Source: Candidatus Saccharimonadota bacterium
GTDB lineage: Bacteria; Patescibacteriota; Saccharimonadia; Saccharimonadales; Saccharimonadaceae
DNA length: 43,294 nt
NCBI GenBank assembly: GCA_009783305.1
Contig: WRHJ01000006.1
Span: 1-43,294 of the forward strand
Direction of reading: 5' to 3'
The position numbers were made by a program, and so were the translations under genes. Positions 25,948 to 33,764 of this stretch are shown piece after piece. The notes beneath the pieces were generated by a model. That model saw nothing but the letters and a program-made list of their open reading frames with translations, did not search any database and was not told where the DNA came from. Positions within the stretch are counted from its first letter, which is position 1. Every line of letters begins with the position of its first letter.

Positions 25948-26151
25948 GTCTACTTCTCCTTTCTGAAAACCGGGTTCTCGATCAGAGCTCCTGTCCATCT
26001 AGAATTGTTTACGAAGCTCCGAATATGGTGGTGGACACCACACGGGGATTCGCAATTTCAGGATCTTGATTCGCTCCCGAACCACGTCGCTATCCTATCT
26101 TACCGCAAAGGCACATAAAAGCATCAGCACAAACTTTTCCATAAGGATCAA

Positions 26152-26181
26152 AAAATAACTCCCCTTTCAGGGAGTTATTTT
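26152..26181. terminator. bidirectional terminator between the RNA region and the aquaporin gene
   Basis: AAAATAACTCCC (26152-26163) pairs with GGGAGTTATTTT (26170-26181), loop CTTTCA. It has A/T runs on both sides. It ends the aquaporin message and any rightward transcript from the 25.9-26.15 kb region. Confidence 0.85.
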
Positions 26182-26197
26182 ATTCTAAGCTATAACC

Positions 26198-27115
26198 TTA
26201 TTCGCTCAACTTCTGACCGGAAAGCTTTGCAGCCAGATCCGATATGTAGAAGCCGATTGCACCACCTAGTACCGGGAAGATGACATAGGTCGAAAGTGCT
26301 ATGCCAATATGCCCAAGCAGTTCGCCGAAGCTGGCTGCCTCGCTTGGTAATGCTTGATACATGATCGCGACAGCCGGGTTCAATACAAATGCCGTATCTT
26401 GCACAGCTAGATAGTTGCCCGTTAACACCACCGCGAGCAGCACTGCCAAGAAGACACCACCCGACACCACGGCGCCGAACGTAAACACGCTGCGCTTGTA
26501 TACCAATGCTCGAGCAAAACAGAAACCAATGACGATTGCACCGAGAAGCTCGATCATCGTGATTGCCCAGAACATTTCGCCTTCGCCCCACAACGGAGTG
26601 TTGAGCACTGGCAATTCTTGCGCCAATTCGCCGCCAGCCAACTTAAAGCCGTTGACGACCAACAGGCCAAACCATGCACCAAGTAGCTGTGCAATGATGT
26701 ACAGCGTACCACGAATCGGTGACATGCGGCGGCTTGCCATTAAGCCAACTGTGATAGTTGGGTTAAGGTTCGCACCCGAAAGTGCAAATACCGCAATGGT
26801 AATTACCATTACCCCGAAGATCAGATATAGCGGGTTAAAGATACCCAGCGTCAACAGGACCATCGTCAGCAACATCGTGCCGATGACCTCGCCGAGAATC
26901 GCGCCAATAATCTTTGGCGATTTGAAAATCGTCAAGATATTCTCGCTCGCATCATATTTGCGCGCAAAGAACTCCTTCACCGGGCTTGGCTTAGCTTTAC
27001 TAGTTATTGTTTCCACCCTAGTAGTTCTCGCAGGCTTAGAGGCTGCGGACTTTATCGACTTGCTCGGCTTCTTCGTAGAAGACTTACTCGTCGTCTTGGC
27101 TTTTGTAGTTGCCAT
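26198..27115 (-). CDS. aquaporin-family (MIP) channel with Lys-rich N-terminal tail
   Basis: 305 residues, six membrane helices from about residue 68. The MIP half-repeats are recognisable: SGANLNPTITVGLM has the first NPA box changed to NPT (118-120), and VLNPAVAIMYQ keeps NPA (246-248). The usual Arg after the second NPA, part of the selectivity filter, is replaced by Val, so the pore is probably wider or has another substrate (inference). Residues 1-48 are a Lys/Ser/Thr/Ala-rich, histone-H1-like cytoplasmic tail, unusual for the family. AAAGGAGG precedes ATG 27115. It shares a divergent promoter region with the 27198 gene. Confidence 0.88.
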   Translation of the reverse strand: MATTKAKTTSKSSTKKPSKSIKSAASKPARTTRVETITSKAKPSPVKEFFARKYDASENILTIFKSPKIIGAILGEVIGTMLLTMVLLTLGIFNPLYLIFGVMVITIAVFALSGANLNPTITVGLMASRRMSPIRGTLYIIAQLLGAWFGLLVVNGFKLAGGELAQELPVLNTPLWGEGEMFWAITMIELLGAIVIGFCFARALVYKRSVFTFGAVVSGGVFLAVLLAVVLTGNYLAVQDTAFVLNPAVAIMYQALPSEAASFGELLGHIGIALSTYVIFPVLGGAIGFYISDLAAKLSGQKLSE

Positions 27116-27142
27116 TTAACCTCCTTTAATAATGTTACCCAT

Positions 27143-27171
27143 ATCATAGCATAGTCTGATACAATAGACAA
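27143..27171 (-). promoter_or_regulatory. aquaporin promoter
   Basis: On the - strand: TTGTCT (27166-27171), a 17 bp spacer ending in TGC, then TATGAT (27143-27148). It overlaps the oppositely directed promoter at 27157-27165. Confidence 0.7.
27157..27165 (+). promoter_or_regulatory. extended -10 of the 27198 gene
   Basis: TGA plus TACAAT (27160-27165). It lies within the spacer of the aquaporin promoter, so both cannot be occupied at once. The leader would be about 25 nt with only a weak ribosome site (AGAG). Confidence 0.5.
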
Positions 27172-27197
27172 AGAAATTAACATAAAGAGAATAATTC

Positions 27198-27425
27198 ATG
27201 GGAATACTAGTACAAGACACTGGTAAGCGCTCTGAACTTCAAGATAGAATCAGTTCAGAACTACGCGAAAAGGCTCAGCGCACCTCACAAGAGGGGGATG
27301 ATGTTGACCTAGTTGAAGACTCAGCTTACACCAAAGAACTCAAAAAAACCGGACGTTTCGGCTGGTTCTGGTTCGCTCTAATTCTGCTTGCCGTCATATC
27401 TGTTATTGTAATCTTGATTATCTAG
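27198..27425 (+). CDS. small tail-anchored membrane protein
   Basis: 75 residues. Residues 1-50 are polar and charged (Arg, Glu, Lys, Gln) and probably helical. A single hydrophobic helix (about 54-75) ends the protein, the pattern of a C-tail anchor. No family recognised. It sits 15 bp before pheS, but pheS has its own -10 element overlapping the end of this gene. Confidence 0.75.
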   Translation: MGILVQDTGKRSELQDRISSELREKAQRTSQEGDDVDLVEDSAYTKELKKTGRFGWFWFALILLAVISVIVILII

Positions 27426-27427
27426 TA

Positions 27428-27433
27428 TATAAT
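27428..27433 (+). promoter_or_regulatory. pheS leaderless promoter
   Basis: TATAAT (27428-27433) followed by 7 nt (CAAACTT) to ATG 27441. It lacks the TGn extension seen at most others. No ribosome site. Confidence 0.55.
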
Positions 27434-27440
27434 CAAACTT

Positions 27441-28403
27441 ATGTCTGTCAAAATTGAAGAGCTCAAAAAACAGCTAAAGGGTCTAAATTCTGACTATGCC
27501 AAAATTAAAGATGTACCAGCCGCCAAACGCGCCGCTTTTGGCAAAGAGCTCAATGCCAAAAAACAACAAATCTTAGATCAAATTACCAAGCTTGAACAAG
27601 CCGCTCTCGATGCCGACGTTAAACCCATCGACATCACTGCCCCCACTGCCCCCAACCAACCCATCCCCCAGCTCATGACTTCAGACCATGGCAGTCGTCA
27701 TCCATTAATGACCGAGCTTGACCGCGTCATCGAAATCTACCAGCTGATGGGCTTCGATATCGTCGAATCCCGCCAACTGGACGACGAATTTCACATGTTC
27801 GACTCCCTCAACTTCCCCAAAGACCATCCCGCCCGCGGCGATTATGACACTTTTCGTACCGAAGAAGGTTTTATCCCGCCTGCCCATACCAGTACCATGC
27901 AAAACCGAGTACTAAAAGCTTATAAACATAATCTAGAACAGGGCAAAGCCATTGCCGTCGCCGTTCCTGGCCGCGTTTTCCGCAACGAAGACATCGACGC
28001 CACCCACGAACACACCCTCTACCAATGCGAAGGCGTTTACGTTTCCACCGATTGCAACCTCGGCCAAATGCTCGGTATCCTACGCGAATTCTTCGAACGC
28101 TATTTCGGCCAAACTCTTAAAATTCGCACCCAACCCGGCTTTTTCCCCTTCACTGAACCATCATTAGAATTTCTAATTGAAAAACCCAAATCTATCGGCG
28201 GTAAAGGCGCCGGCTGGCTGGAAATGCTCGGTTGCGGCATGATTCACCCCAATGTGCTCAAAATGGCCGGTATCGACCCCGAAAAATACCACGGCTTCGC
28301 CTGGGGCGGCGGCATCGATCGCCTCGCCATGCTCCGCTACGGCCTCTCCGACATCCGCTACTTCGAATCTGGCAAACTACGTTTCCTCAAGGAGTTCAAA
28401 TGA
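27441..28403 (+). CDS. pheS: phenylalanyl-tRNA synthetase alpha subunit
   Basis: Catalytic subunit of the alpha2-beta2 enzyme that charges tRNA-Phe. 320 residues, close to normal. A short N-terminal helical arm (about 1-55) leads to class II motifs: HPLMTELDRVIEIYQLMGF (motif 1 region), TSTMQNR, GRVFRNEDIDATHEHTLYQC (motif 2), and GWLEMLGCGMIHPNVL with AWGGGIDRLAMLRYG (motif 3, class II Gly-Arg replaced in context by the IDRL segment). Its TGA overlaps the NUDIX start by 4 bp (ATGA), and NUDIX in turn overlaps pheT, so pheS-NUDIX-pheT is one translationally coupled operon. Confidence 0.97.
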   Translation: MSVKIEELKKQLKGLNSDYAKIKDVPAAKRAAFGKELNAKKQQILDQITKLEQAALDADVKPIDITAPTAPNQPIPQLMTSDHGSRHPLMTELDRVIEIYQLMGFDIVESRQLDDEFHMFDSLNFPKDHPARGDYDTFRTEEGFIPPAHTSTMQNRVLKAYKHNLEQGKAIAVAVPGRVFRNEDIDATHEHTLYQCEGVYVSTDCNLGQMLGILREFFERYFGQTLKIRTQPGFFPFTEPSLEFLIEKPKSIGGKGAGWLEMLGCGMIHPNVLKMAGIDPEKYHGFAWGGGIDRLAMLRYGLSDIRYFESGKLRFLKEFK

Positions 28404-28963
28404 CCGACGCGCCAGATAGCCCATACAAGACTCTATCTACCAAAACGGCTTACAAAAGCCCCTGGCTAGAGGTCGAAGAAAATCAAGTTATCCACCCCGA
28501 CGGGCACGAAGGTATTTTCAATGTCATCAAACGCAAAAACAGTGTATCGATCGTCCCGGTCGACGCAGATGGTAAACTTCTCTTGATTCACATCTTTTCT
28601 TATGGCGCCCAAAAATGGCGCTGGGAATTTCCTTCTGGTCGTTTAGATGACGGAGAAGAATTTTTAACTGCTGCCGAGCGCGAACTGCAAGAAGAAACTG
28701 GCTTTACCGCCGCACATTTTGAGCAAATTGGCCTCTCTCACCCCTTCAGCCGCACCATGACTGGACTTGCTGCCACTGTCCTCGCCACCGACTTAAAATC
28801 CGGCGAAATCCCCCCCGCTGACGACAACGGCGTCATTTCCGATCAAAAATTCTTTACCCTCGACCAAGTTAATGACATGGTGCAAAAAGGCGAAATCAAC
28901 AACACCAGCACCATCACCGCCCTCCATTACTACGCACTTCACCAGCAAAGGAGCACAAAATGA
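28400..28963 (+). CDS. NUDIX hydrolase, ADP-ribose pyrophosphatase type
   Basis: 187 residues from ATG 28400, which overlaps the pheS stop and has AAGGAG 6 nt before it; a longer upstream frame runs through pheS and is not real. The NUDIX box fits GX5EX7REUXEEXGU exactly, from Gly80 to Phe102 (GRLDDGEEFLTAAERELQEE then TGF). The WEFPSG lead-in and overall length match the NudF/ADP-ribose pyrophosphatase group, which cleaves nucleoside diphosphates linked to another moiety. Its position between the two PheRS genes is unusual; a link to translation is not evident. Confidence 0.92.
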   Translation: MTDAPDSPYKTLSTKTAYKSPWLEVEENQVIHPDGHEGIFNVIKRKNSVSIVPVDADGKLLLIHIFSYGAQKWRWEFPSGRLDDGEEFLTAAERELQEETGFTAAHFEQIGLSHPFSRTMTGLAATVLATDLKSGEIPPADDNGVISDQKFFTLDQVNDMVQKGEINNTSTITALHYYALHQQRSTK

Positions 28964-31503
28964 AAATTTCTCTCAACTGGCTCAAAAAATATGTCGACAT
29001 CAACATCTCCACCGATGAACTAGTCAAACTTATCGGCGCACGTTTGGTCGAAATCGAAGAAGTCATCGACCAAACCCACAAATACGACAACATCTTCGTC
29101 GCCAAAGTCGTCGAGTGTGAAAAAATCCCCGAAACCCATTTATCCCTCTGCCAAATTGACATCGGCGAAGCTAGGACTACCCTTTCGCGCGATGTACTTA
29201 TTGCGCGAAAGGGTAGTCCTAGCTCGCCGCTAGTCCAAGTTGTCTGCGGCGCGCCAAACGTACACAAAGGTATGCTCGCCGCCTGGATCGCTCCCGGCGC
29301 CACCGTTCCCGCCAGCTCCAACCAAGACGCCCCCTTTGTCATCGGCACTCGCAAACTCCGCGGCTACGACAGTAGCGGCATGCTCGCTGGCGCCGACGAA
29401 TTAGATTTTGGCACTGTCCACGAAAGCATAGTCGAACTAGACCCCAAAACCGCCAAACCCGGCGACAAATTTGCCGACCTATTCGACCTCAACGACATTA
29501 TTTTAGACGTCGAAAACAAACCCCTCACCCGCCGCCCTGACACCTTCGGTATCATAGGATTTGCCCGCGAAATCGCCGGTATTCTCGGCCAACCCTTCAA
29601 AACCCCAGACTTTATCATCAACAAAACCTCCGACTTCATCCTATCCGGCGGCGAAAAACTCGACATCAATATCACTGACCCCGACCTCTGTCCTCGCTAT
29701 ACCGCACTCATCATGGAGCGCAAAGACGATGCCAAATCCAAATATCTCACAGAACTCGACACCCTTATCTCTCGTTCCGGCATGCGCCCGATTGATCCCA
29801 TCGTTGACATGACCAATTACCTCATGTTGCTTACCGGCCAGCCCCTCCACGCCTTCGATTACGACAAATTCGTCAAAGTTGGGAAAAGCCAAACTCCCAA
29901 AGTTATTGTTCGCGCCGCCAAACCAAACGAAAAACTAGCTCTCCTCGACGGCAGGGAAGTACAATGCACTGAAAACGACATCCTCATCACCAGCAACAAC
30001 ATCCCCGTCGCTCTCGCCGGTGCCATGGGCGCCGCCAATACCGTCATCGACGAAACCACCAAAAAAATCATCATTGAATCCGCCACCTTCTCCCTTTACA
30101 ACCTGCGCAAAACCCAAATGCAGCACGGTATTTTCAGCGAAGCCATCACTCGTTTCACTAAAGGCCAACCCGCCGGTGGTACTTTACCAGTCGCCAAAGA
30201 ATTCGCCACCCTTACCGCCCACCAACTCAAACCCCTCGCCCTCTTCGATGAATACCCCAAACCCGCCAAACCAACTGTTGTAAAAATTACAACACAAGAC
30301 ATCAACAGCCTCCTCGGCACCGATTACGCCGTTGACGTAATTAGACAGACTTTAGAAAATGTAGGTTTCGTAGTAACCGTGAAGAACGATGTTATTTCGG
30401 ACCTTCCGCAGTCACGACGAGGACAAAGCGACGAAGCCCGCGACGGCGGGCCTGAGGAGCGGGTCCGAAATAATAGCGTCTTCACAGTTACTACGCCATA
30501 TTGGCGAACGGATATTCATATTAAAGAGGACATCATTGAAGAAGTCGGCCGCCTGCTCGGCTACGACAGCATCACCTCCACCGTCCCTCCTACCTACACC
30601 GCCTACAAGAACCCGCTTTTCACTCTCAAAACCCAAATCCGCAACACCCTCTCTGCCGCCGGCGCCAACGAAGTCCTCACCTACTCCTTTATCAGCGAAA
30701 ATCTGATCGAAAAGGTGGGCCAAGACCCCAAAAATTCCTACAAAATCATCAACTCTCTCAGCCCAGACCTCCAATACGTCCGCCAACAAATCCTCCCCAA
30801 CCTATTTGAAAAAGCTCACGATAATATTAAAGACGGTTATGAGCGCTTCGCTCTCTTCGAAATGAACCAAGTATTTTGGAAAAGTGAAGGCTTAACTAAC
30901 GAAAAAGTCCCCGTCCAATTTGATAACCTCGGTGTCGTCTTCGTCGACACAAACTCTACCGCCCCAGGATATTACACCGCAAAACTTTATGCCGAAACGC
31001 TTGCACGTCAAATTGGTTTAACAATTAAATTCATCCCTCGCACCAAGCCATTTAAAGTCGAAACCTATTTCGAACCCAAACGCTCTGCCGACCTTTTTGT
31101 CAATGACACCTATATCGGCAACGTTGCCGAACTCAAAAATTCCATTGCCGCAAAATTCAAACTGCCGTCAAGTACCGGAGTCATTGAAATCGGTTTAGAT
31201 CTGTTGTTGCCTCTTCTCGGAAACACCAAAACCTCCTTCCAAGCTAGCGATTTCCCCTTCGTGAAACGCGACCTCACTCTCACCGTCCCAGAGAGCACCC
31301 CCTACCAAACCGTCGTCGTCGCCATCCAAAAAGTACTTACATCCCAAGGGCTCATTTTCACCATAGCTCCCCTCGCCATCTACCAACCAAAAGGCAAAAC
31401 CACCAAAAACCTCAGCTTCCACCTCGAATTTGCCCATCCCGACAAAACCCTAGATAGCAAGCAGATAAATGCTATAATAAAACAATTAGAACAAATTAAA
31501 TAA
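28960..31503 (+). CDS. pheT: phenylalanyl-tRNA synthetase beta subunit with two palindromic insertions
   Basis: 847 residues, long for a beta subunit of about 800. Order: N-terminal domain MKISLNWLKKYVDIN, tRNA-binding OB domain (VAKVVECEKIPETHLSLCQI, VVCGAPNVHKGMLAAW), B3/B4 domain with PLTRRPDTFGIIGFAREI, a B5 region, the catalytic-like core with PYWRTDI and EEVGRLLGYD, and a C-terminal anticodon-binding FDX-ACB domain starting near FPFVKRDLTL. Two extra peptides coincide with DNA palindromes: residues about 69-89 in the OB domain and about 470-512 before PYWRTDI. Both keep the frame. ATG 28960 overlaps the NUDIX stop (ATGA). Confidence 0.97.
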   Translation: MKISLNWLKKYVDINISTDELVKLIGARLVEIEEVIDQTHKYDNIFVAKVVECEKIPETHLSLCQIDIGEARTTLSRDVLIARKGSPSSPLVQVVCGAPNVHKGMLAAWIAPGATVPASSNQDAPFVIGTRKLRGYDSSGMLAGADELDFGTVHESIVELDPKTAKPGDKFADLFDLNDIILDVENKPLTRRPDTFGIIGFAREIAGILGQPFKTPDFIINKTSDFILSGGEKLDINITDPDLCPRYTALIMERKDDAKSKYLTELDTLISRSGMRPIDPIVDMTNYLMLLTGQPLHAFDYDKFVKVGKSQTPKVIVRAAKPNEKLALLDGREVQCTENDILITSNNIPVALAGAMGAANTVIDETTKKIIIESATFSLYNLRKTQMQHGIFSEAITRFTKGQPAGGTLPVAKEFATLTAHQLKPLALFDEYPKPAKPTVVKITTQDINSLLGTDYAVDVIRQTLENVGFVVTVKNDVISDLPQSRRGQSDEARDGGPEERVRNNSVFTVTTPYWRTDIHIKEDIIEEVGRLLGYDSITSTVPPTYTAYKNPLFTLKTQIRNTLSAAGANEVLTYSFISENLIEKVGQDPKNSYKIINSLSPDLQYVRQQILPNLFEKAHDNIKDGYERFALFEMNQVFWKSEGLTNEKVPVQFDNLGVVFVDTNSTAPGYYTAKLYAETLARQIGLTIKFIPRTKPFKVETYFEPKRSADLFVNDTYIGNVAELKNSIAAKFKLPSSTGVIEIGLDLLLPLLGNTKTSFQASDFPFVKRDLTLTVPESTPYQTVVVAIQKVLTSQGLIFTIAPLAIYQPKGKTTKNLSFHLEFAHPDKTLDSKQINAIIKQLEQIK
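29163..29229. repeat. palindromic element A inside pheT
   Basis: A perfect 21 bp inverted repeat: left arm 29170-29190 starts GCTAGGACTACCC, right arm 29203-29223 is its exact complement. The loop is 12 nt. With a one-base bulge the stem extends six more pairs to 29163-29229. The element is read in frame as ARTTLSRDVLIARKGSPS. Confidence 0.92.
30369..30495. repeat. palindromic element B inside pheT
   Basis: Imperfect arms of about 35 bp: 30369-30403 starts CGTAGTAACCGTGAAGA, 30462-30495 is its near complement; the inner 12 bp TTATTTCGGACC pair perfectly. The 58 nt loop holds a second hairpin GCCCGC-GACG-GCGGGC (30436-30451). Read in frame it adds about 30 residues rich in Arg, Asp and Gly (for example SRRGQSDEARDGGPEERVR). 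Confidence 0.92.
31470..31478 (+). promoter_or_regulatory. FKBP promoter inside the end of pheT
   Basis: TGC plus TATAAT (31473-31478) within the last codons of pheT. A leader of about 38 nt ends in GGAGGT before ATG 31522. Confidence 0.55.
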
Positions 31504-31521
31504 CGGTGGGCCGGAGGTCAA

Positions 31522-32211
31522 ATGGCATATAATCCCGAATTAAAAACGTCCCTAAGGCAACGCATTGGTGTTATCATCATCGCAATTGTCTTGCTTGGAT
31601 CCACCATCGCTCTCTACATGGGCATAGTTTTAAACTACAACAACGCAGGCAACAATGATACCTCTCAAATCGACCCCGAAAAAGAAGCGCGTTACGAAGA
31701 ACTTCGCGCCGAATACAATGCCGAAATTGAAGCCAAAGCCAAAGAACTTTCTGCCACCTATTTTGACACCTTCGCAACTTATCGATCACGAGTCAAATCT
31801 TTCAACGCCGCCAACATCACCGAAGTTACCTTCGAAGATCTCAAAGTTGGCACCGGCGAAGAAATTACCGAAGGCTTTACTGATTATTCTGCTTACTATA
31901 TCGGCTGGCTCTCCAACGAAACCGTCTTTGACTCTTCTTTTGACGATTTCGCCAACCCCACCTCTCTCCATTTCCCCCTCGCTGGTGGTAACCTAATCGA
32001 AGGCTGGAATCGCGGCATCATTGGCATGAAAATCGGCGGCATCCGCGAAATCTCCATCCCTGCTGAATTAGCCTACGGCGCCAACGAACAGGGCGACATC
32101 CCCGCCAACTCCCCTCTCAAATTCATCGTCATGCTCATCCCCTTCACTGACGTCGAGCCATCAGATGAACTATATGAACTTTACTACGAGCTCTATGGCG
32201 GTGGCTACTAA
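31522..32211 (+). CDS. membrane-anchored FKBP-type peptidyl-prolyl isomerase
   Basis: 229 residues. N-terminal membrane helix (about 15-37), an extracytoplasmic Glu/Lys/Ala-rich helical spacer (about 50-85), then an FKBP domain: TVFDSSFD, LIEGWNRGIIGMKIGGIREI, IPAELAYGANEQGDIPANSP and LKFIVMLI. The main active-site residues (Asp-Ser-Ser-Phe-Asp, Ile-Glu-Gly-Trp, Tyr of LAYG) are present. It would help fold exported proteins such as the large secreted proteins at both ends of the window (inference). GGAGGT lies before ATG 31522. Its end overlaps trxB by 17 bp. Confidence 0.93.
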   Translation: MAYNPELKTSLRQRIGVIIIAIVLLGSTIALYMGIVLNYNNAGNNDTSQIDPEKEARYEELRAEYNAEIEAKAKELSATYFDTFATYRSRVKSFNAANITEVTFEDLKVGTGEEITEGFTDYSAYYIGWLSNETVFDSSFDDFANPTSLHFPLAGGNLIEGWNRGIIGMKIGGIREISIPAELAYGANEQGDIPANSPLKFIVMLIPFTDVEPSDELYELYYELYGGGY

Positions 32212-33115
32212 AACTAAAATTCTAGACGTTGCCATCATCGGTTCCGGCCCAGCCGCTTTTACTGCTGCCATCTACGCCGCTCGCGAAAATCTATCCGCTG
32301 CTGTTTATGAACGCGAAGCCATTGGCGGTCTCACCAGCACCATCAGCAAGATCGAAAATTACCCCGGCTTCTCTGGCACTGGCGCCGCGCTTATGCAGCA
32401 CATGCGCGCCCAAGCCGAATCTTTCGGCGCCGCCACCGAATATGGCGAGTGCACCGCCGTCAAAAAACTCAAAAACCATTTCGAACTCACCATCGACGAT
32501 TTGCCAATCAAGGCAAAAACCGTCATTATCGCCACCGGCTCTGACCGCCGCAAACTCGGCATCCCCGGCGAAGACCTTCCGGCCGTCTCCTATTGCGCCA
32601 CCTGCGATGGACCTCTCGTCACCGGCAAAAAAGTCATCGTCATCGGCGGCGGCAATTCTGCTGTCCAAGAATCCTTCTATCTGCTCAAATACGCCAAATC
32701 CGTCACCATCATCTCCCGCTCCGGCCTAAGTTCCAACGATGTCCTCAAAGAGCGCGTCGCCAAGGAACCCCGTATTACCGTCATCACTGGCTTCTCGCCA
32801 GTCGAATTCATCGCCAAAAACGGTAAATTCTCCGGCGTCAAATGCTCCAGCAAAAACAACACCACCGAAACCTTTCCCGCCGACGCCGCCTTCATCTTCA
32901 TTGGCATGGTCCCCGCCACCAGTTTCCTCCCCAAAGAAATCCTCGAAACCGACGGTTCCGTCAAAACCAAGCCCGATTTCAGCACCGATATACCCGGTCT
33001 CTTCGCCGCTGGCGACTGCCGAGCAGGGAACATCAAGCAAACCATCGTTGCCGCTGGCGAAGGCGCTTCTGCCGCTGTTTCCGCCGGTAAATACCTCGAG
33101 AATCTCGAAAAATAA
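32195..33115 (+). CDS. trxB: thioredoxin reductase
   Basis: Flavoprotein that passes electrons from NADPH to thioredoxin. 306 residues from ATG 32195; an earlier in-frame ATG at 32165 would overlap the FKBP gene by 47 bp and adds nothing conserved. FAD motif DVAIIGSGPAAFTAA (11-25), redox-active Cys134 and Cys137 in CATC, NADPH motif VIGGGNSAVQES, and the C-terminal FAD motif GLFAAGDCR...QTIVAAGEGA. Translationally coupled to FKBP; both deal with protein folding or redox state. Confidence 0.95.
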   Translation: MAVATKTKILDVAIIGSGPAAFTAAIYAARENLSAAVYEREAIGGLTSTISKIENYPGFSGTGAALMQHMRAQAESFGAATEYGECTAVKKLKNHFELTIDDLPIKAKTVIIATGSDRRKLGIPGEDLPAVSYCATCDGPLVTGKKVIVIGGGNSAVQESFYLLKYAKSVTIISRSGLSSNDVLKERVAKEPRITVITGFSPVEFIAKNGKFSGVKCSSKNNTTETFPADAAFIFIGMVPATSFLPKEILETDGSVKTKPDFSTDIPGLFAAGDCRAGNIKQTIVAAGEGASAAVSAGKYLENLEK

Positions 33116-33168
33116 CCTACCTCTGTTAATTCACCCCTCCACCCCTGTTAAAATAAGTATAATCACTA

Positions 33169-33197
33169 TTGACTTTTTATTCCATCTGTGCTATAAT
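33169..33197 (+). promoter_or_regulatory. strong promoter of the 33267 gene
   Basis: TTGACT (33169-33174), a 17 bp spacer ending in TGC, then TATAAT (33192-33197). The leader is about 63 nt and ends in AAGGAGG before ATG 33267. Confidence 0.8.
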
Positions 33198-33266
33198 GGA
33201 GACATATAGTCAATAATTAACAGATTATCTGATTATATAGATCATTACCGTCAAGGAGGGGAAAAA

Positions 33267-33761
33267 ATGAGTCCTTACTATCACGCTTTCGTACCTGGTT
33301 GGAATTGGTGGTATTTATTTGCCCCGCTTTCCATCCTCGCAACCGTCCTTTTGGCGTGGGGTATCCCCACCTTAAGAGGCGGACGCATCCGTCGTACCAG
33401 GCTTGCAATCAACGCGCTGCTCTTCATGACCATCGCGTCTGCCGTAGGCTTCTCGGTTCTGCTTTTCGTAGAATCCAGCAACGGCATCGTACAAGTCTTC
33501 GACAATCAGCTGGTTGGCTATGAGAGTCCCGTTTGGTCTCTCATCTTCGCCGGCGTTGCCGTCGTAGCTCTCGGCGCGATTCATTTCGGCGTCAATCTGT
33601 TCTTCACCGGCAAGACCTTTAGAGCCAAAATCTCAAAGCTCAAAGCCGTAAGACACGAGGCACAGGTCCGTGAATTTGAAGCTCAACGCCGAGCCCAGCG
33701 TTCACACCCACTAGTGGTAAGCTACTCAGACTATCGTGGCCGTCACACGACGACCAGATAG
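33267..33761 (+). CDS. three-helix membrane protein with basic tail, unknown function
   Basis: 164 residues. Helices at about 14-31, 47-68 and 90-112; the loop after the first holds Arg-rich RGGRIRRTR, placing it in the cytoplasm. The C-terminal 45 residues are strongly basic with Arg, Lys, Gln and His. Strong promoter and ribosome site plus a dedicated terminator suggest good expression. No family recognised. Confidence 0.8.
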   Translation: MSPYYHAFVPGWNWWYLFAPLSILATVLLAWGIPTLRGGRIRRTRLAINALLFMTIASAVGFSVLLFVESSNGIVQVFDNQLVGYESPVWSLIFAGVAVVALGAIHFGVNLFFTGKTFRAKISKLKAVRHEAQVREFEAQRRAQRSHPLVVSYSDYRGRHTTTR

Positions 33762-33764
33762 CAC

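Larger units (their letters stand above)
25693..26197. other. 505 bp without an ordinary protein gene
   Basis: Holds, from left to right: a TTGACA-TAAAAT promoter and terminated small RNA on + (25789-25896), a 21-codon ORF with a strong ribosome site on - (25882-25947), structured sequence (25948-26151) that includes GTGGTG/CACCAC and CGAAT/ATTCG inverted repeats near 26029-26051, and a bidirectional terminator (26152-26181). I could not match the 25948-26151 part to tmRNA, RNase P RNA, SRP RNA or 6S RNA. Confidence 0.6.

Noticed and set aside
25900-26150. tmRNA, RNase P RNA, 6S or SRP RNA
   Set aside because: I looked for the tRNA-like end of tmRNA, the conserved RNase P core and the SRP apical loop on both strands and found none. 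6S cannot be fully excluded by eye.
28232-28399. Longer NUDIX protein starting inside pheS
   Set aside because: The extra N-terminus is Arg/His-rich shadow sequence of pheS; the ATGA overlap with AAGGAG marks the true start at 28400.
28391-28403. Recoded UGA (Gly or Trp) as in Absconditabacteria or Gracilibacteria
   Set aside because: TGA ends pheS, NUDIX, uvrD and the 13437 gene exactly at the expected protein ends, so it is a stop here.
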